Assembly: GCA_017505725.1 (NCBI GenBank)
Contig: JAFVOR010000100.1
Location: 1 to 43,707 of the forward strand
Reading direction: 5' to 3'
Source of the DNA: Alistipes sp.
GTDB lineage: Bacteria > Bacteroidota > Bacteroidia > Bacteroidales > Rikenellaceae
Length of the DNA: 43,707 bases
Below the pieces are notes generated by a model that saw only the letters and a list, made by a program, of their open reading frames with translations, did not search any database and was not told where the DNA came from. A program made the translations under genes and the position numbers. Below are positions 25,001 to 33,314 of the stretch, in pieces (position 1 is the first letter of the stretch; each line of letters opens with the position of its first letter).

Positions 25001-25391
25001 GCGTCAGCAGGCGGAGCGACTCAAGCTCTATCGCAAGATCGATGCTATGACTGATGAGCAGGCATTGCAGAGATTTGAGGCGGAGTTGGAGGACCGCTTC
25101 GGCAAGATGCCACAGGCGGCCAAGGAGCTGATGAATGCTGTGCGTCTGCGTTGGGAGGCTATGCGCCTCGGTATGGAGCGTGTCAAGGTGAAGAATGGTC
25201 TGATGATCGTTCGCTTTGTGGGCGACGAGCACTCGCCATACTATCGCAGCGAGGTCTTTATGGATATGTTGCGTAAGATTACCGCCGAGCCCGACCGCTT
25301 TGTGCTTAAGCAGAAGGATGGCAGACTACAGATGACTGTGCGTAGGGTAGAGAGCGTAGCAACTGCGGTGGAGGTGTTAAAATCGCTCTGA
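22077..25391 (+). CDS. mfd: Transcription-repair coupling factor Mfd
   Basis: A 1104-residue DNA translocase that removes stalled RNA polymerase and recruits UvrA. The N-terminal UvrB-like region has the RGGIFDIFSYSE block and the RNA-polymerase-interaction domain has the DYVTHIDHGVGRF motif. The RecG-like motor follows: Walker A GDVGFGKTE near residue 574, DEEQRFG near 675, TATPIPRTL, then HGQMKP and VGRSDRKAYCYLL. The TRCF C-terminal domain closes it. It is slightly shorter than Proteobacterial Mfd. The last codons (K-S-L-stop) lie inside the palindromic element of locus C. It is probably co-transcribed with rng. Confidence 0.96.
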   Translation: MHEILRFAEGSPQVVELGKVLNKKGGTVLLNEMVGGAFLFYMAATIARKGGVHIVICEDRDAAAYALNDLYALLGEERVLFFPSAYKRSVVYGAEEAESVVMRTGVLNALKSRREGHLVVATYPEALAERVADMEGFASESFRIRRGDTIEVAELEERVQALGFDKVDFVYEPGQYSVRGGIFDIFSYSESKPYRFDFFDNEIDSIRRFELSSQLSSDKLDEVDIISNINRADVGRVSLAEFAGGEVCYWAQDPEFVLGKVDDIRKRAMQDSTEPEEMAEKLTSRKELLEWMAESNIVLLRNTLAERPASQTILFHTAPQNSFNKNFDVLADELVSRHEMGYRTLLLSENRAQAERLEGLLYATGREGAKFEMARLTLHNGFTDHDLRIALYAEHRLFERYRRYKINGQIKRDEQMTIAELNSLQMGDYVTHIDHGVGRFGGLVKIEEGGKMHEAIKLVYRDGDVLFVNVHSLHRIARYKSGDDEPPKVHKLGSGAWQKIKNAAKKAVKDISRELIALYAKRKASEGFAFSPDSYLQQALEASFEWEDTPDQLKASEAVKRDMESSRPMDRLICGDVGFGKTEVAIRAAFKAATDGKQVAVLVPTTILALQHYRSFKSRLRDFPVTIEYLNRTKSAKDTSRILDELRSGKIDILIGTHKMLGKGVEFSDLGLLIIDEEQRFGVAAKEKLTQLRVSVDTLTLTATPIPRTLQFSLMGSRDLSVISTPPPNRRPIQTESHTFSEELVKEVVEAELQRDGQVYFIHNCVEDLMTIKGMLMRLCPEARVAVAHGQMKPVELEKTIMDFIYHDFDILVATSIVESGVDIPNVNTIIINNADRFGLSNLHQLRGRVGRSDRKAYCYLLSRPDEMLSSDARRRLRAIEEFSDLGSGFNIAMQDLDIRGAGNLLGAEQSGFIANIGFETYQKILNEAIAELRAEGLDVAGLSTEEQAVVEEMRYVDDVVLDISVEAELPESYVRQQAERLKLYRKIDAMTDEQALQRFEAELEDRFGKMPQAAKELMNAVRLRWEAMRLGMERVKVKNGLMIVRFVGDEHSPYYRSEVFMDMLRKITAEPDRFVLKQKDGRLQMTVRRVESVATAVEVLKSL

Positions 25392-25453
25392 TGAGTTCTT
25401 TTTGCACGAGTGCGGCGGACGCCAAATTTCTCACATAGGTCTACTATTTTTTT
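25379..25453. repeat. Palindromic intergenic element, locus C (left half only)
   Basis: AAAATCGCTCTGATGAG then TTTTTGCACGAGTGC and CTCACATA match the left half of the locus B units. The copy ends at the apical hairpin and runs into TATTTTTTT. The mfd stop TGA (25389-25391) lies inside the element. ATAG-GTCTA-CTAT plus the T-run could act as a weak terminator. Confidence 0.75.
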
Positions 25454-25474
25454 GGTAGAACAAAAGAAAAGAAT

Positions 25475-25509
25475 AATTCTGCATTTTGAATTTTGCATTT
25501 TGCATTTTA
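25475..25509. repeat. Heptanucleotide array before coaX
   Basis: Five 7-bp units (AATTCTG, CATTTTG, AATTTTG, CATTTTG, CATTTTA) end 6 bp before the coaX ATG. They use the same unit set as the arrays at 8844-8895 and 10825-10859. Confidence 0.88.
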
Positions 25510-25515
25510 GAATTT

Positions 25516-26253
25516 ATGGCAAATTTAATCGTAGACGAGGGCAATACACTCTGCAAGATAGGCGTTTTAGAAGCAAACGAGCTTCTTTGCGAGAGCTCGG
25601 CCAAGGAGTTCGATATGGCGGTGGTGGAGCAGATTATGTTGCAACATCAGATTGATGGTGCAATTGTAGCTTCGACCCGAGGCGGAGCAGAGAATATCTG
25701 CGAAAAACTGCGCTCGAGAATTGGGAGAGTGTTGCACTTTACCTCGCTTACGGAGGTGCCCATCGGTATCGACTACTCGTCGCGCCAAACGCTTGGTACA
25801 GACCGTATTGCTGTGGCTGTTGGTGTGGTCTGCGGGATGGGCATCGAGGATGCCCTCATTGTCGATATGGGCAGTGCCATAACCTTCGATTCGGTCGAGG
25901 GTGGCATATTCCGCGGAGGCAATATTTCGCCGGGTGTGGCGATGCGTTTCAGGGCGTTGCACGAGTTTACAGCCAAGTTGCCCCTTTGCCAAAAGAGGGA
26001 GGTTGCCGAGGCGTTTGGTAGCACGACTGTCGAAGCTATCGAGCAGGGTGTGATGCAGGGCGTTTTGCACGAAATTAAGGGTTATGTCGAGCAGGTTTCG
26101 AAGAAAAATTGTAAAAAAAACATAATTTTTTGCGGTGGCGATGCCGAAAGTTTTGTTAATCGAATTAAAAATGCGATATTTGCACCTCGTAAACTTATGT
26201 TTACGGGATTGAATACTATTTTGGAGTACAATGTTTCGAAAGGCAATATATAA
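25516..26253 (+). CDS. coaX: Type III pantothenate kinase
   Basis: A 245-residue enzyme for the first step of coenzyme A synthesis, an ASKHA-fold kinase needing a monovalent cation. Motifs: phosphate-binding VDEGNTLCKIG at the N-terminus, YSSRQTLGTDRIAVAVG with the Asp used as catalytic base, VDMGSAITFDSV, and GGNISPGVAMRFRAL. The frame is open further upstream, but that stretch is made of the heptamer repeat, so the ATG at 25516 (MANLIVDEGNT) is the likely start. The downstream outer-membrane gene overlaps its end by 23 bp, indicating an operon. Confidence 0.93.
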   Translation: MANLIVDEGNTLCKIGVLEANELLCESSAKEFDMAVVEQIMLQHQIDGAIVASTRGGAENICEKLRSRIGRVLHFTSLTEVPIGIDYSSRQTLGTDRIAVAVGVVCGMGIEDALIVDMGSAITFDSVEGGIFRGGNISPGVAMRFRALHEFTAKLPLCQKREVAEAFGSTTVEAIEQGVMQGVLHEIKGYVEQVSKKNCKKNIIFCGGDAESFVNRIKNAIFAPRKLMFTGLNTILEYNVSKGNI

Positions 26254-27613
26254 ATTTTTGCAGGTTGCAACCCTTGTGGTGGCGGTGATGAGTGTCAGCT
26301 CGGCATCGGCTCAGGGTGGTGCAGCTGTCTCGGCATATTCGCCATATACGATGTTTGGTATCGGAGAGTTACAGACGATTGGTACAACGCAGATGCGCTC
26401 GATGGGTGGCGTGGGTGTAGCGTGGCGCTCGAATCAGATGCCGAGCCTGGTAAACCCTGCAGGTTACAGCGCAACCCTTCCGAAGAGCTTCCTCTTCAAT
26501 GTGGGCATCGAGGGCAACTTCTTGCAGAATGTACAGCGTCAGTATACGGGCGATAGCTACACCACAGCCAAGAATGGCAAAAACTCGGTCAATATCCACG
26601 AGATTGCGGTGCAGTTCCCGTTGGCAAAGCGTCTGGGCTTGGGTTTGAGCCTTATGCCATACAGTAGTGTGGGCTACAAGATGTCGTTCCTCGATCAGAG
26701 CCCCGAGGTTGCCGGCAATGTGGGTGCGGCCTCCTACACCTATTCGGGTGATGGCGATGTCACCGAGGTAAAGCTCGGCGTGGGATGGGAGCCTTTCAAG
26801 CAGTTCTCGATAGGTATTGCGGCCAAGTACTATTGGGGCAAGATTACCCACAACTACATCTCGGCTGTCGACAATAACTTCGTTGGTCAGGGTACCTACC
26901 TCTCGGTAGTGGGCGAGGATGAGTACGCCATCTCGAACTTTAAGTTCCAGGTGGGTTTGCAGTGGGATGCCATCTCGAACGACAAACACCTGCTCACCTT
27001 TGGTGCTACCTACGACTATGGTGGTGGTCTCTGTCCGAAAGTTACAAAGAGTCTGCTCCTGAACAATATCTCCAATACTGAGGTGTTCTACGAGAATAGC
27101 GTTTCGCAGATGCGATTGCCTCATAGCGTCAAGGTGGGTGCGATGTATCAAGGCATAAAGTTTATGGCTGCGGTGGAGTATGAGTTCCAGGCGTGGGGTA
27201 GCGGCAATGAGGGCCGATTCGAGGAGAATGTCAACAACAATATGACGGTCAAGTATGTCGACACTCACACCGCAAAGGTTGGTCTGAGCTACACTCCGAA
27301 CCGATTCGATGCCCGCAACTACTTCAAGCGCATTGCCTATCGTGTGGGTGCTCGCTACAGCAACTACTATCAGGAGTACAACGGAGTGGCGATTCCGCAG
27401 GTGGCAGTAACAGCAGGTTTCGGACTTCCGCTCAAGTTTATGGGTGCATCGACCATCGACATCTCGCTCGAGTATGGTATGCGAGGCTCGAGCAAGGGGT
27501 TGATGAACACATCGCCTAAGATCGGTATGATTCGTCAGGACTACTTCAAGGTGGGACTCGGATTCTCGCTCTTCGGTGAAGATTATTGGTTTGTTCGTCC
27601 AAAGTACGATTAA
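26231..27613 (+). CDS. Predicted outer-membrane beta-barrel protein
   Basis: A 460-residue secreted protein with signal peptide (cleavage near SSASAQ, about residue 28). The mature N-terminus (SPYTMFGIGEL, then MRSMGGVGVAWRSNQMPSLV with a following NPAGY) is like the FadL/PorV-type barrel proteins of Bacteroidota. The rest consists of alternating amphipathic strands rich in Tyr and Gly. It ends in WFVRPKYD, without the classical terminal Phe. In related genomes a gene of this kind commonly follows coaX and precedes a TPR protein and lptC. Substrate or role is unknown; transport of a hydrophobic compound or envelope maintenance would fit. Confidence 0.7.
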   Translation: MFRKAIYKFLQVATLVVAVMSVSSASAQGGAAVSAYSPYTMFGIGELQTIGTTQMRSMGGVGVAWRSNQMPSLVNPAGYSATLPKSFLFNVGIEGNFLQNVQRQYTGDSYTTAKNGKNSVNIHEIAVQFPLAKRLGLGLSLMPYSSVGYKMSFLDQSPEVAGNVGAASYTYSGDGDVTEVKLGVGWEPFKQFSIGIAAKYYWGKITHNYISAVDNNFVGQGTYLSVVGEDEYAISNFKFQVGLQWDAISNDKHLLTFGATYDYGGGLCPKVTKSLLLNNISNTEVFYENSVSQMRLPHSVKVGAMYQGIKFMAAVEYEFQAWGSGNEGRFEENVNNNMTVKYVDTHTAKVGLSYTPNRFDARNYFKRIAYRVGARYSNYYQEYNGVAIPQVAVTAGFGLPLKFMGASTIDISLEYGMRGSSKGLMNTSPKIGMIRQDYFKVGLGFSLFGEDYWFVRPKYD

Positions 27614-27638
27614 GATTTAACAATAAATAAAATTTAAG

Positions 27639-29000
27639 ATGAAAGCAGTAAAATTATTTATCGGTTTGGCATTCGCTCTTGTTGTGAGTGGTGCCTCGGC
27701 GCAGGATTTCAGCGATCCGCAGTATGCAAAGTGGGGCGAGACTCCCGAGCAGCGTAAGGAGAACATCTTGGCAAGCACCTTCTTGAAGGAGGAGCTGGCT
27801 AATCGCAACTATCCGCAGGCTACAAAGTACTTGCAGCAGTTGTTGCAGAACTGCCCTGCAGCGTCGGAGAATACCTTTGTGCGAGGTGTTACCCTCTACA
27901 AGAACAAGATCAATCGTGCAAAGTCGTTGGCAGAGAAGAATGTCTATGTAGACTCGTTGCTTCTCCTCTACGACCTCCGTTTGCAGCACTTTGCAGACCA
28001 TCCAAAGCGTGGTAAGGCCTACATCCTCGACCGCAAGGCTCGTGAGCACTTGACCTACCGCGAGGGCGACCGTGAGGGTATCCGTGCCGACTTCGAGACT
28101 GCTCTCGCAGCTCAGACCGAGGTGAATGGCGCAGCAAGCCCTGAGTTGGTGGCTATCTACTTCAAGAACTTGTGCGATGACTACAAGAACGATATCGTCG
28201 ATGCAATGACCATCGTGAATGTCTACGACAAGTACTCACCATTGTTTGCTTCGGTTGACGAGTCGCAGGCAGAGTTCAAGAGCCAGTTCGAGACCTGCTT
28301 CAGCACCAGCGGCGCAGCTTCGTGCGAGAACTTGCAGAAGATCTTCGAGCCACGCATTGTGGCCAATCCAAGCGACGAGGCTCTCTTGGCAAATGTCTAC
28401 GGACTCTTGGCAAAGGCTAACTGCGAGAGCGACTTCTTCCTCACAGTGGCAGAGGCTTACTATGGCGTGAAGCCACAGTCGAGTGTAGCTATGATGTTGG
28501 CACAGGTGTTCCAGGCAAAGAAGAACTTCGACAAGGCAAAGCAGTATCTCCGCGAGGCGTTGGCTAACGAGACCGTTGGCGAGGAGCGTGAGAAGTTGTT
28601 GGTGCGTATCGGTATCCTCGAGATGACTGCAAACAACTTTGCAGTGGCTGCAAAGTCGTTCAACGAGGCTCTCAATGTTGACGAGACCGATGACGACGGT
28701 TTGGCTCTCTACTTCTTGGCTCAGTGCTATGTGGCTGGCTCGGGCGATTGCGGTTCGGAGTTGTCGAAGCACGCAGTATATTGGATTGGCTACGACTACT
28801 TGCAGAAGGCTCTCCCATTGTTGGAGGTTACCGATGCTTCGCTTGCCGAGAATGCAAAGAAGCTCGCTAACAGCTACCGTTCGGTGTTCCCGACTGCAGA
28901 GGAGTGCTTCTTCGCAGAGTTGAAGGAGGGTGCAACCTACACCATCAACTGCGGTTTGGCTAAGGGCTTGTCTACTCGTGTTCGTTACCGTGCACAGTAG
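27639..29000 (+). CDS. Periplasmic TPR-repeat protein
   Basis: A 453-residue secreted protein with a signal peptide ending near SGASAQ (residue 22). The body is nearly all helical with degenerate tetratricopeptide-like repeats; examples are KAKQYLREALANETVGEERE with the following helix and NFAVAAKSFNEALNVDETDD. Several Cys residues (for instance in NCPAAS, TCFSTSG, ASCENL, ANCESD) may form disulfides. It is 25 bp after the outer-membrane protein gene and 34 bp before the LptC-like gene, so it is in the same operon. TPR proteins usually assemble complexes; no partner can be named from sequence. Confidence 0.75.
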   Translation: MKAVKLFIGLAFALVVSGASAQDFSDPQYAKWGETPEQRKENILASTFLKEELANRNYPQATKYLQQLLQNCPAASENTFVRGVTLYKNKINRAKSLAEKNVYVDSLLLLYDLRLQHFADHPKRGKAYILDRKAREHLTYREGDREGIRADFETALAAQTEVNGAASPELVAIYFKNLCDDYKNDIVDAMTIVNVYDKYSPLFASVDESQAEFKSQFETCFSTSGAASCENLQKIFEPRIVANPSDEALLANVYGLLAKANCESDFFLTVAEAYYGVKPQSSVAMMLAQVFQAKKNFDKAKQYLREALANETVGEEREKLLVRIGILEMTANNFAVAAKSFNEALNVDETDDDGLALYFLAQCYVAGSGDCGSELSKHAVYWIGYDYLQKALPLLEVTDASLAENAKKLANSYRSVFPTAEECFFAELKEGATYTINCGLAKGLSTRVRYRAQ

Positions 29001-29034
29001 CCTTAAATTTGCCAAAATACTCTAAAACAGAGAT

Positions 29035-29892
29035 ATGAGTTACGGACTACACAGAGCGACAATGGTAGCACTTCTTCTTGTGGGAAGTGCTATCTTGCTG
29101 TTCTCGTGCAAGTCCGATAAGGGGCGTGAGGATGAGTTGCTCGATGCAATAAAGACCGAGGAGAGCGAGGACCTCACCATCATAATGTCGGAGAATGGAC
29201 GCAAGTCCTATCTCTTCAAAACACCCCTCTTGGAGGGATATACTCTGGGCCGAGATCCCTATCGCGAGTTCCGCAAGGGAATCTCGATAACCACCTATCA
29301 GGACGATTCGCTCACTATGGTGAATGCGGTGTTGGTGGCAAACTACGCCATCTACTACGAAAATCGAAAACTCTGGGAGGCGAAGGGCGATGTGGTTGTC
29401 ACCAAGCACGATGGCACACGCCTCTATACGCAGCAGCTCTTCTGGAACTCGTTGACCAAGCGCATCTACTCGAATGTCGACACCAAATTGGTTACCGAGA
29501 CCGATGAGATTGTGGGTGAAGGCTTCGAGTCCGACGAGGAGATGACACAACCTCGCTTCCGCCATTGGAAGGGTAGACTGCAGGTAGACACCGAGCAGCT
29601 ACAGAGTGGCTCGGACGAGGAGGATGCAGCCGAGGAGCAGAGCGCAAACAAGAGAGGCGACGAGGTCGTAAAACCTGCCGAGAGCAAGAGCACGCCAAAG
29701 CCCGCTTCGAAACCTCAGCAATCAGCCCCAAAACCGGCTATGAAGCCCGTGCCGCAACAACCGGCAACCCCGAAGCTGGATGGCAAAATGCCCACACCGG
29801 TGACTAATCAGAAGCTTAAGCCAATGCGCGAGGGACGACGCAAGCTCGATGAGAATCAGGAGCTGAGCGTGGGTCGCGTCAAGACCAAGTAA
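29035..29892 (+). CDS. lptC: LptC-like LPS-export lipoprotein with Pro/Lys-rich tail
   Basis: A 285-residue protein with an N-terminal hydrophobic segment ending in an LLFSC lipobox (Cys about 25). Residues 50-180 have the LptC/OstA-like beta-jellyroll pattern: TIIMSENGRKSYLFKTPLLE, LVANYAIYYENRKLWEAKGDV and YTQQLFWNSLTKRIYSN, as in the bridge that moves LPS from the inner membrane. From about residue 190 to the end the protein is low complexity: an acidic block, then Pro/Lys/Gln-rich sequence and a basic end (MREGRRKLDENQELS). The tail is longer than I expect for the family. It lies between the TPR gene and the CorC-like gene (11 bp). Confidence 0.8.
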   Translation: MSYGLHRATMVALLLVGSAILLFSCKSDKGREDELLDAIKTEESEDLTIIMSENGRKSYLFKTPLLEGYTLGRDPYREFRKGISITTYQDDSLTMVNAVLVANYAIYYENRKLWEAKGDVVVTKHDGTRLYTQQLFWNSLTKRIYSNVDTKLVTETDEIVGEGFESDEEMTQPRFRHWKGRLQVDTEQLQSGSDEEDAAEEQSANKRGDEVVKPAESKSTPKPASKPQQSAPKPAMKPVPQQPATPKLDGKMPTPVTNQKLKPMREGRRKLDENQELSVGRVKTK

Positions 29893-29903
29893 TATAGAAC
29901 GAA

Positions 29904-31202
29904 ATGCAGGAACATCTCTACATATCGATTGCAGTGGTGCTGGTGATGATTGTGCTGTCGGCTTTCTTCTCGGGTATGGAGATAGCCTTCGTCAACAAGA
30001 ATCGTCTGCGTCTGGAGATCGACCGCAAGCAGAGCCGAATGTTCGACTATATTGCGGGACTCTTCTCGAACAATCAGGGCCAGTACATATCTACCATCCT
30101 GGTGGGTAATAACATTGCATTGGTCTTCTATTCGATGTGCTTGTCGGTGGTGTTGCGCGAGGTTGCCAGCCGCTTGGGCTGGACATCGATGGCGAGTGAG
30201 GGCTCGATAGTTATCGAGACCATCATACCCACCATTATCATCATCTTCTTGGGCGAGTATCTGCCCAAATCCATCTTTAGGAGCAACCCCAACTTCTTCT
30301 ATCGTTACCTCTCGCCGGTGATGTACTTTTTCTACATTCTGCTCTATCCGATAACGCGCACTACAACACTCATTTCATATGGTATGTTGCGTCTTGTAGG
30401 TCGCAAGACCGAGGGGGCGGAGAAGCAGGTGGAGTTCGACCGTAGCGATCTGGAGAGCTTACTCGAGAACAACAATTCGTCCGAGATGTCATCCGATGTC
30501 GACGAGGATATCAAGATGTTCCAAAATGCCCTCGACTTTGCCGATTTGCGAGTGCGCGACGCTATGGTCTCGCGTGTGGATGTCGAGGCGGTGGATATCG
30601 ATGAGTGCACGATGGAGGAGCTCACCTCGCGATTTGTCAAGACTATGTACTCGCGCATATTCGTGTGGCGCGATTCGATCGATAATATCATCGGCTATGT
30701 CAACTCGAAGCGCCTTTTCGAGTCGCCAAAGAGTATCGAGGAGGCACTTATGAAGGTTGACTATGTGGCCGAGACACTCCCTCTGCACGATCTGCTCACC
30801 CACTTCACCAAGACCAAGAGCAATATTGCGGTGGTAATTGATGAGTTTGGAGGTACTGCGGGTATCATCTCGTTGGAGGATGTGCTCGAGCAGATTTTTG
30901 GCGAGATAGAGGATGAGCACGATGAACCGGATATGGTCGAGAAGCAGATTTCGGAGCACGAGTTCGTATTTTCGTGTCGCCTGGAGGTGGAGTATATCAA
31001 CGAGAAGTACTCGCTCTATATTCCCGAGAGCGATGAGTATGACACCCTTGCCGGATATATTATTTCGCGCTACGAGGAGTTGCCGGCGGCGGGTACGGTG
31101 ATGGAGTTCGATGGGCTCAAGATCAAGATTTTGAGCACCACTCGCTCGCGAATTGAGCTTGCGAGGGTCGAGATGCTGAACAAAAATGGTGGCTCGAAGT
31201 AA
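29904..31202 (+). CDS. CNNM/CBS-domain membrane protein (HlyC/CorC family)
   Basis: A 432-residue inner-membrane protein. An N-terminal DUF21/CNNM domain (about residues 1-190) has four hydrophobic segments and the SAFFSGMEIAFV motif. Two CBS domains follow (about 210-330; VRDAMVSRVDVEAVDI and IAVVIDEFGGTAGIISLEDV). A CorC_HlyC transporter-associated domain closes it (about 345-425; YDTLAGYIISRYEELP). Members are linked to magnesium or cobalt efflux and, in gliding Bacteroidota, to GldE; the old name hemolysin is not informative. Start is ATG at 29904, 11 bp after lptC. Nucleotide binding by the CBS pair is likely. Confidence 0.88.
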   Translation: MQEHLYISIAVVLVMIVLSAFFSGMEIAFVNKNRLRLEIDRKQSRMFDYIAGLFSNNQGQYISTILVGNNIALVFYSMCLSVVLREVASRLGWTSMASEGSIVIETIIPTIIIIFLGEYLPKSIFRSNPNFFYRYLSPVMYFFYILLYPITRTTTLISYGMLRLVGRKTEGAEKQVEFDRSDLESLLENNNSSEMSSDVDEDIKMFQNALDFADLRVRDAMVSRVDVEAVDIDECTMEELTSRFVKTMYSRIFVWRDSIDNIIGYVNSKRLFESPKSIEEALMKVDYVAETLPLHDLLTHFTKTKSNIAVVIDEFGGTAGIISLEDVLEQIFGEIEDEHDEPDMVEKQISEHEFVFSCRLEVEYINEKYSLYIPESDEYDTLAGYIISRYEELPAAGTVMEFDGLKIKILSTTRSRIELARVEMLNKNGGSK

Positions 31203-31242
31203 AAAAATGACAAAAAAAGGCTCCAAATCCGAATAAAATATA

Positions 31243-31250
31243 TATCTTTG
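31243..31250 (+). promoter_or_regulatory. Candidate -7 box before the PpiD-like gene
   Basis: TATCTTTG matches TAnnTTTG, 51 bp before the ATG at 31302, in the 99-bp gap after the CorC-like gene. The -33 region has no TTTG. Confidence 0.5.
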
Positions 31251-31301
31251 AAGGTTAAAATGTTGACGAACAGCAAAAATAAATATTAAATATTAGTTAT
31301 T

Positions 31302-33314
31302 ATGATGAGTTTGAATACTTTAAGAACCCAATTCGGCGTGTTGCTCTCGATTGTTATCGGTGGCGCGCTTTTGGCATTCATCTTCTCGTTGAAGAATGAT
31401 GTTGGCTTCTCGGGCAACGATCCTGAGGTGGGCCAGGTTGATGGAAAAGAGGTTAACTACTCGGAGTTCAGCAAGGCTTACGAGGATGTTAGAACTTTGT
31501 ATGGTGGCAACGATGCCGGTTATGATCAGTCGGCACAGTTCGTATCGCAGGCTTGGCAGTCGATCTTGGCTGACCGCGTACTCGTACCTGCATACGCGGA
31601 CCTCGGCTTGACAGTTACCGAGGCGGAGCACGCTGATATGAAGTTGGGCAAGATTCCTTCGGGCATCTACTCGACACTCTTTACCGATCCTGCAACAGGC
31701 GCTTACAGCATCGAGAGTGTTAACGCATTTATCGATCAGGCAAAGGCTAACCCGGAGATGTTGAATGTGTGGAAGCTTATCAGCAAGCAGGCTCGTCTCG
31801 AGCGCGTGTCGGAGAAGTATATGACTCTCCTTCGCAATGGTGTCTATGCCAACGCTCTCGACGTGCAGAAGGGTCTTGTTGGTGCAAACAATACCTACAA
31901 GGGTCGTTTCGTGGTTTGCAACTACTCGTCGATTGCCGACTCGTTGGTTGTTGTTTCGGACAGCGAGATTAAGAAGTACTACAAGGAGAATATCGCAAAG
32001 TACAAGCAGGCTCCATACCGCACCATAAGCTATGTTCAGTTCGATGTTGAGCCAACCGAGGCTGACGAGAACGCGGCTAAGGAGAGTGCAGCGTTGTTGA
32101 CCAGCAAGTTGTCGACAAACACCAATTTGACCGATCTTGCTCGTGAGCAGGTCTATGTTTCGATTGCCAATAGCTATGTTGAGGCAGCATCGCTCGAGGA
32201 GGATGAGGCTCGCGCACTCCGTCAGAATCGTACCTATGGTCCTGAGTTGCAGGCTGATGAGTGGTACGCTTCGCGTTTGGTCGAGAAGGTTAAAGCACCA
32301 AAGAGCATTAGCTTGCAGGGCTTTGCAGTACCTATGCAGGAGGTTGCCTCGGTAGATCAGCTCTTTGCTGATGCTCGAGCAGCAGAGGACTTCTTGGCAT
32401 TTGCAAAGGAGCACAAAGGTGACGATATGGGCGAGGTTGAGTTGTCGCAGTTGCCTATCGAGGTTGCCAAGTCTTTCGTAAATGCTCGTGTTGGCGAGGT
32501 GCTCAAGGTTAGCTATGGCGGTGCAATTCAGATTTTCAAGGTTACAAGTGTTGCTCCAAAGAGCCTTCACTACCGTCTTGCTACAATGGCATATCCGGTT
32601 GAGCCATCGAAGGCTACGGTTGACGCTATCTACAAGAGTGGTAGCGAGTTTGCAACCAAGGCAAATGGTTCGGTTGAGAAGTTCAAGGCTGCTGCTAACG
32701 AGGCTTCGATTATGACTTCGCAGATGAATGTTCAGCGTGGTAGTCGCAATATTCCAGGTCTTGCAAACTCGGTTGAGGTTGTTCGTTGGGCTAATGAGGC
32801 TAAGGTAGGCGATGTATCGGAGCTCTTCAAACTCGAGGATAGCTATGTTGTAGCAGTTCTCACTGCAATCAACGATGACGAGCACAAGGCTCTCGAGAGC
32901 GTTTCGTCGCAGATTAAGACCACTCTCCTTCGTGAGAAGAAGGCTGCAATGCTTCGTGAGAAGATGCAGGGCGCAACCTTGGAGGAGGTAGCTGCAGCTG
33001 CTGATGCAAAGATTGAGTCGTTTGCTGATGCAAAGGTTTCAGCAACCTATGTTCAGGGCTTGGGCATAGAGCCACGCGTAGTTGGCTCGTTTGCAACAGT
33101 AACTGCCGAGAACAAGGGCGCACTTCTCCCACTCGTTGATGGTGGTCGTGGCGTATACGCAGTTGTTGTTGACGAGGTGGTTGTTGCTGACGAGCAGACT
33201 GCTGAGGCTGAGCGTGTTCGCCTCCAGGCCGAGGAGGAGATGAAGGCTTCGCGTGCTATGTGGGCAATCCAGGAGGGTGCTGAGATTGTGGATAATACAG
33301 TTAAATACTTCTAA
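31302..33314 (+). CDS. PpiD/SurA-like periplasmic folding factor with degenerate parvulin domain
   Basis: A 670-residue protein anchored by one N-terminal transmembrane helix (about 12-30, FGVLLSIVIGGALLAFIFSL), then a SurA_N-like chaperone module (VGQVDGKEVNYSEFSKAY; ILADRVLVPAYADLGLTV). Around residues 340-425 lies a parvulin-like segment (GEVELSQLPIEVAKSF; ARVGEVLKVSYGGAIQIFKV), but the usual H-I-L active-site strand is absent. A second related unit follows (ANEAKVGDVSELFKLEDSYV). It is likely a chaperone for outer-membrane proteins that has lost isomerase activity. ATG-ATG start: 31302 is taken, 31305 is possible. The locus D repeat pair begins at its stop codon. Confidence 0.82.
   Translation: MMSLNTLRTQFGVLLSIVIGGALLAFIFSLKNDVGFSGNDPEVGQVDGKEVNYSEFSKAYEDVRTLYGGNDAGYDQSAQFVSQAWQSILADRVLVPAYADLGLTVTEAEHADMKLGKIPSGIYSTLFTDPATGAYSIESVNAFIDQAKANPEMLNVWKLISKQARLERVSEKYMTLLRNGVYANALDVQKGLVGANNTYKGRFVVCNYSSIADSLVVVSDSEIKKYYKENIAKYKQAPYRTISYVQFDVEPTEADENAAKESAALLTSKLSTNTNLTDLAREQVYVSIANSYVEAASLEEDEARALRQNRTYGPELQADEWYASRLVEKVKAPKSISLQGFAVPMQEVASVDQLFADARAAEDFLAFAKEHKGDDMGEVELSQLPIEVAKSFVNARVGEVLKVSYGGAIQIFKVTSVAPKSLHYRLATMAYPVEPSKATVDAIYKSGSEFATKANGSVEKFKAAANEASIMTSQMNVQRGSRNIPGLANSVEVVRWANEAKVGDVSELFKLEDSYVVAVLTAINDDEHKALESVSSQIKTTLLREKKAAMLREKMQGATLEEVAAAADAKIESFADAKVSATYVQGLGIEPRVVGSFATVTAENKGALLPLVDGGRGVYAVVVDEVVVADEQTAEAERVRLQAEEEMKASRAMWAIQEGAEIVDNTVKYF

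Noticed and set aside
25486-25515. Upstream TTG start for coaX giving ten extra residues
   Set aside because: The extension is encoded by the heptamer repeat, and the ATG at 25516 gives the standard N-terminus with the phosphate-binding motif.
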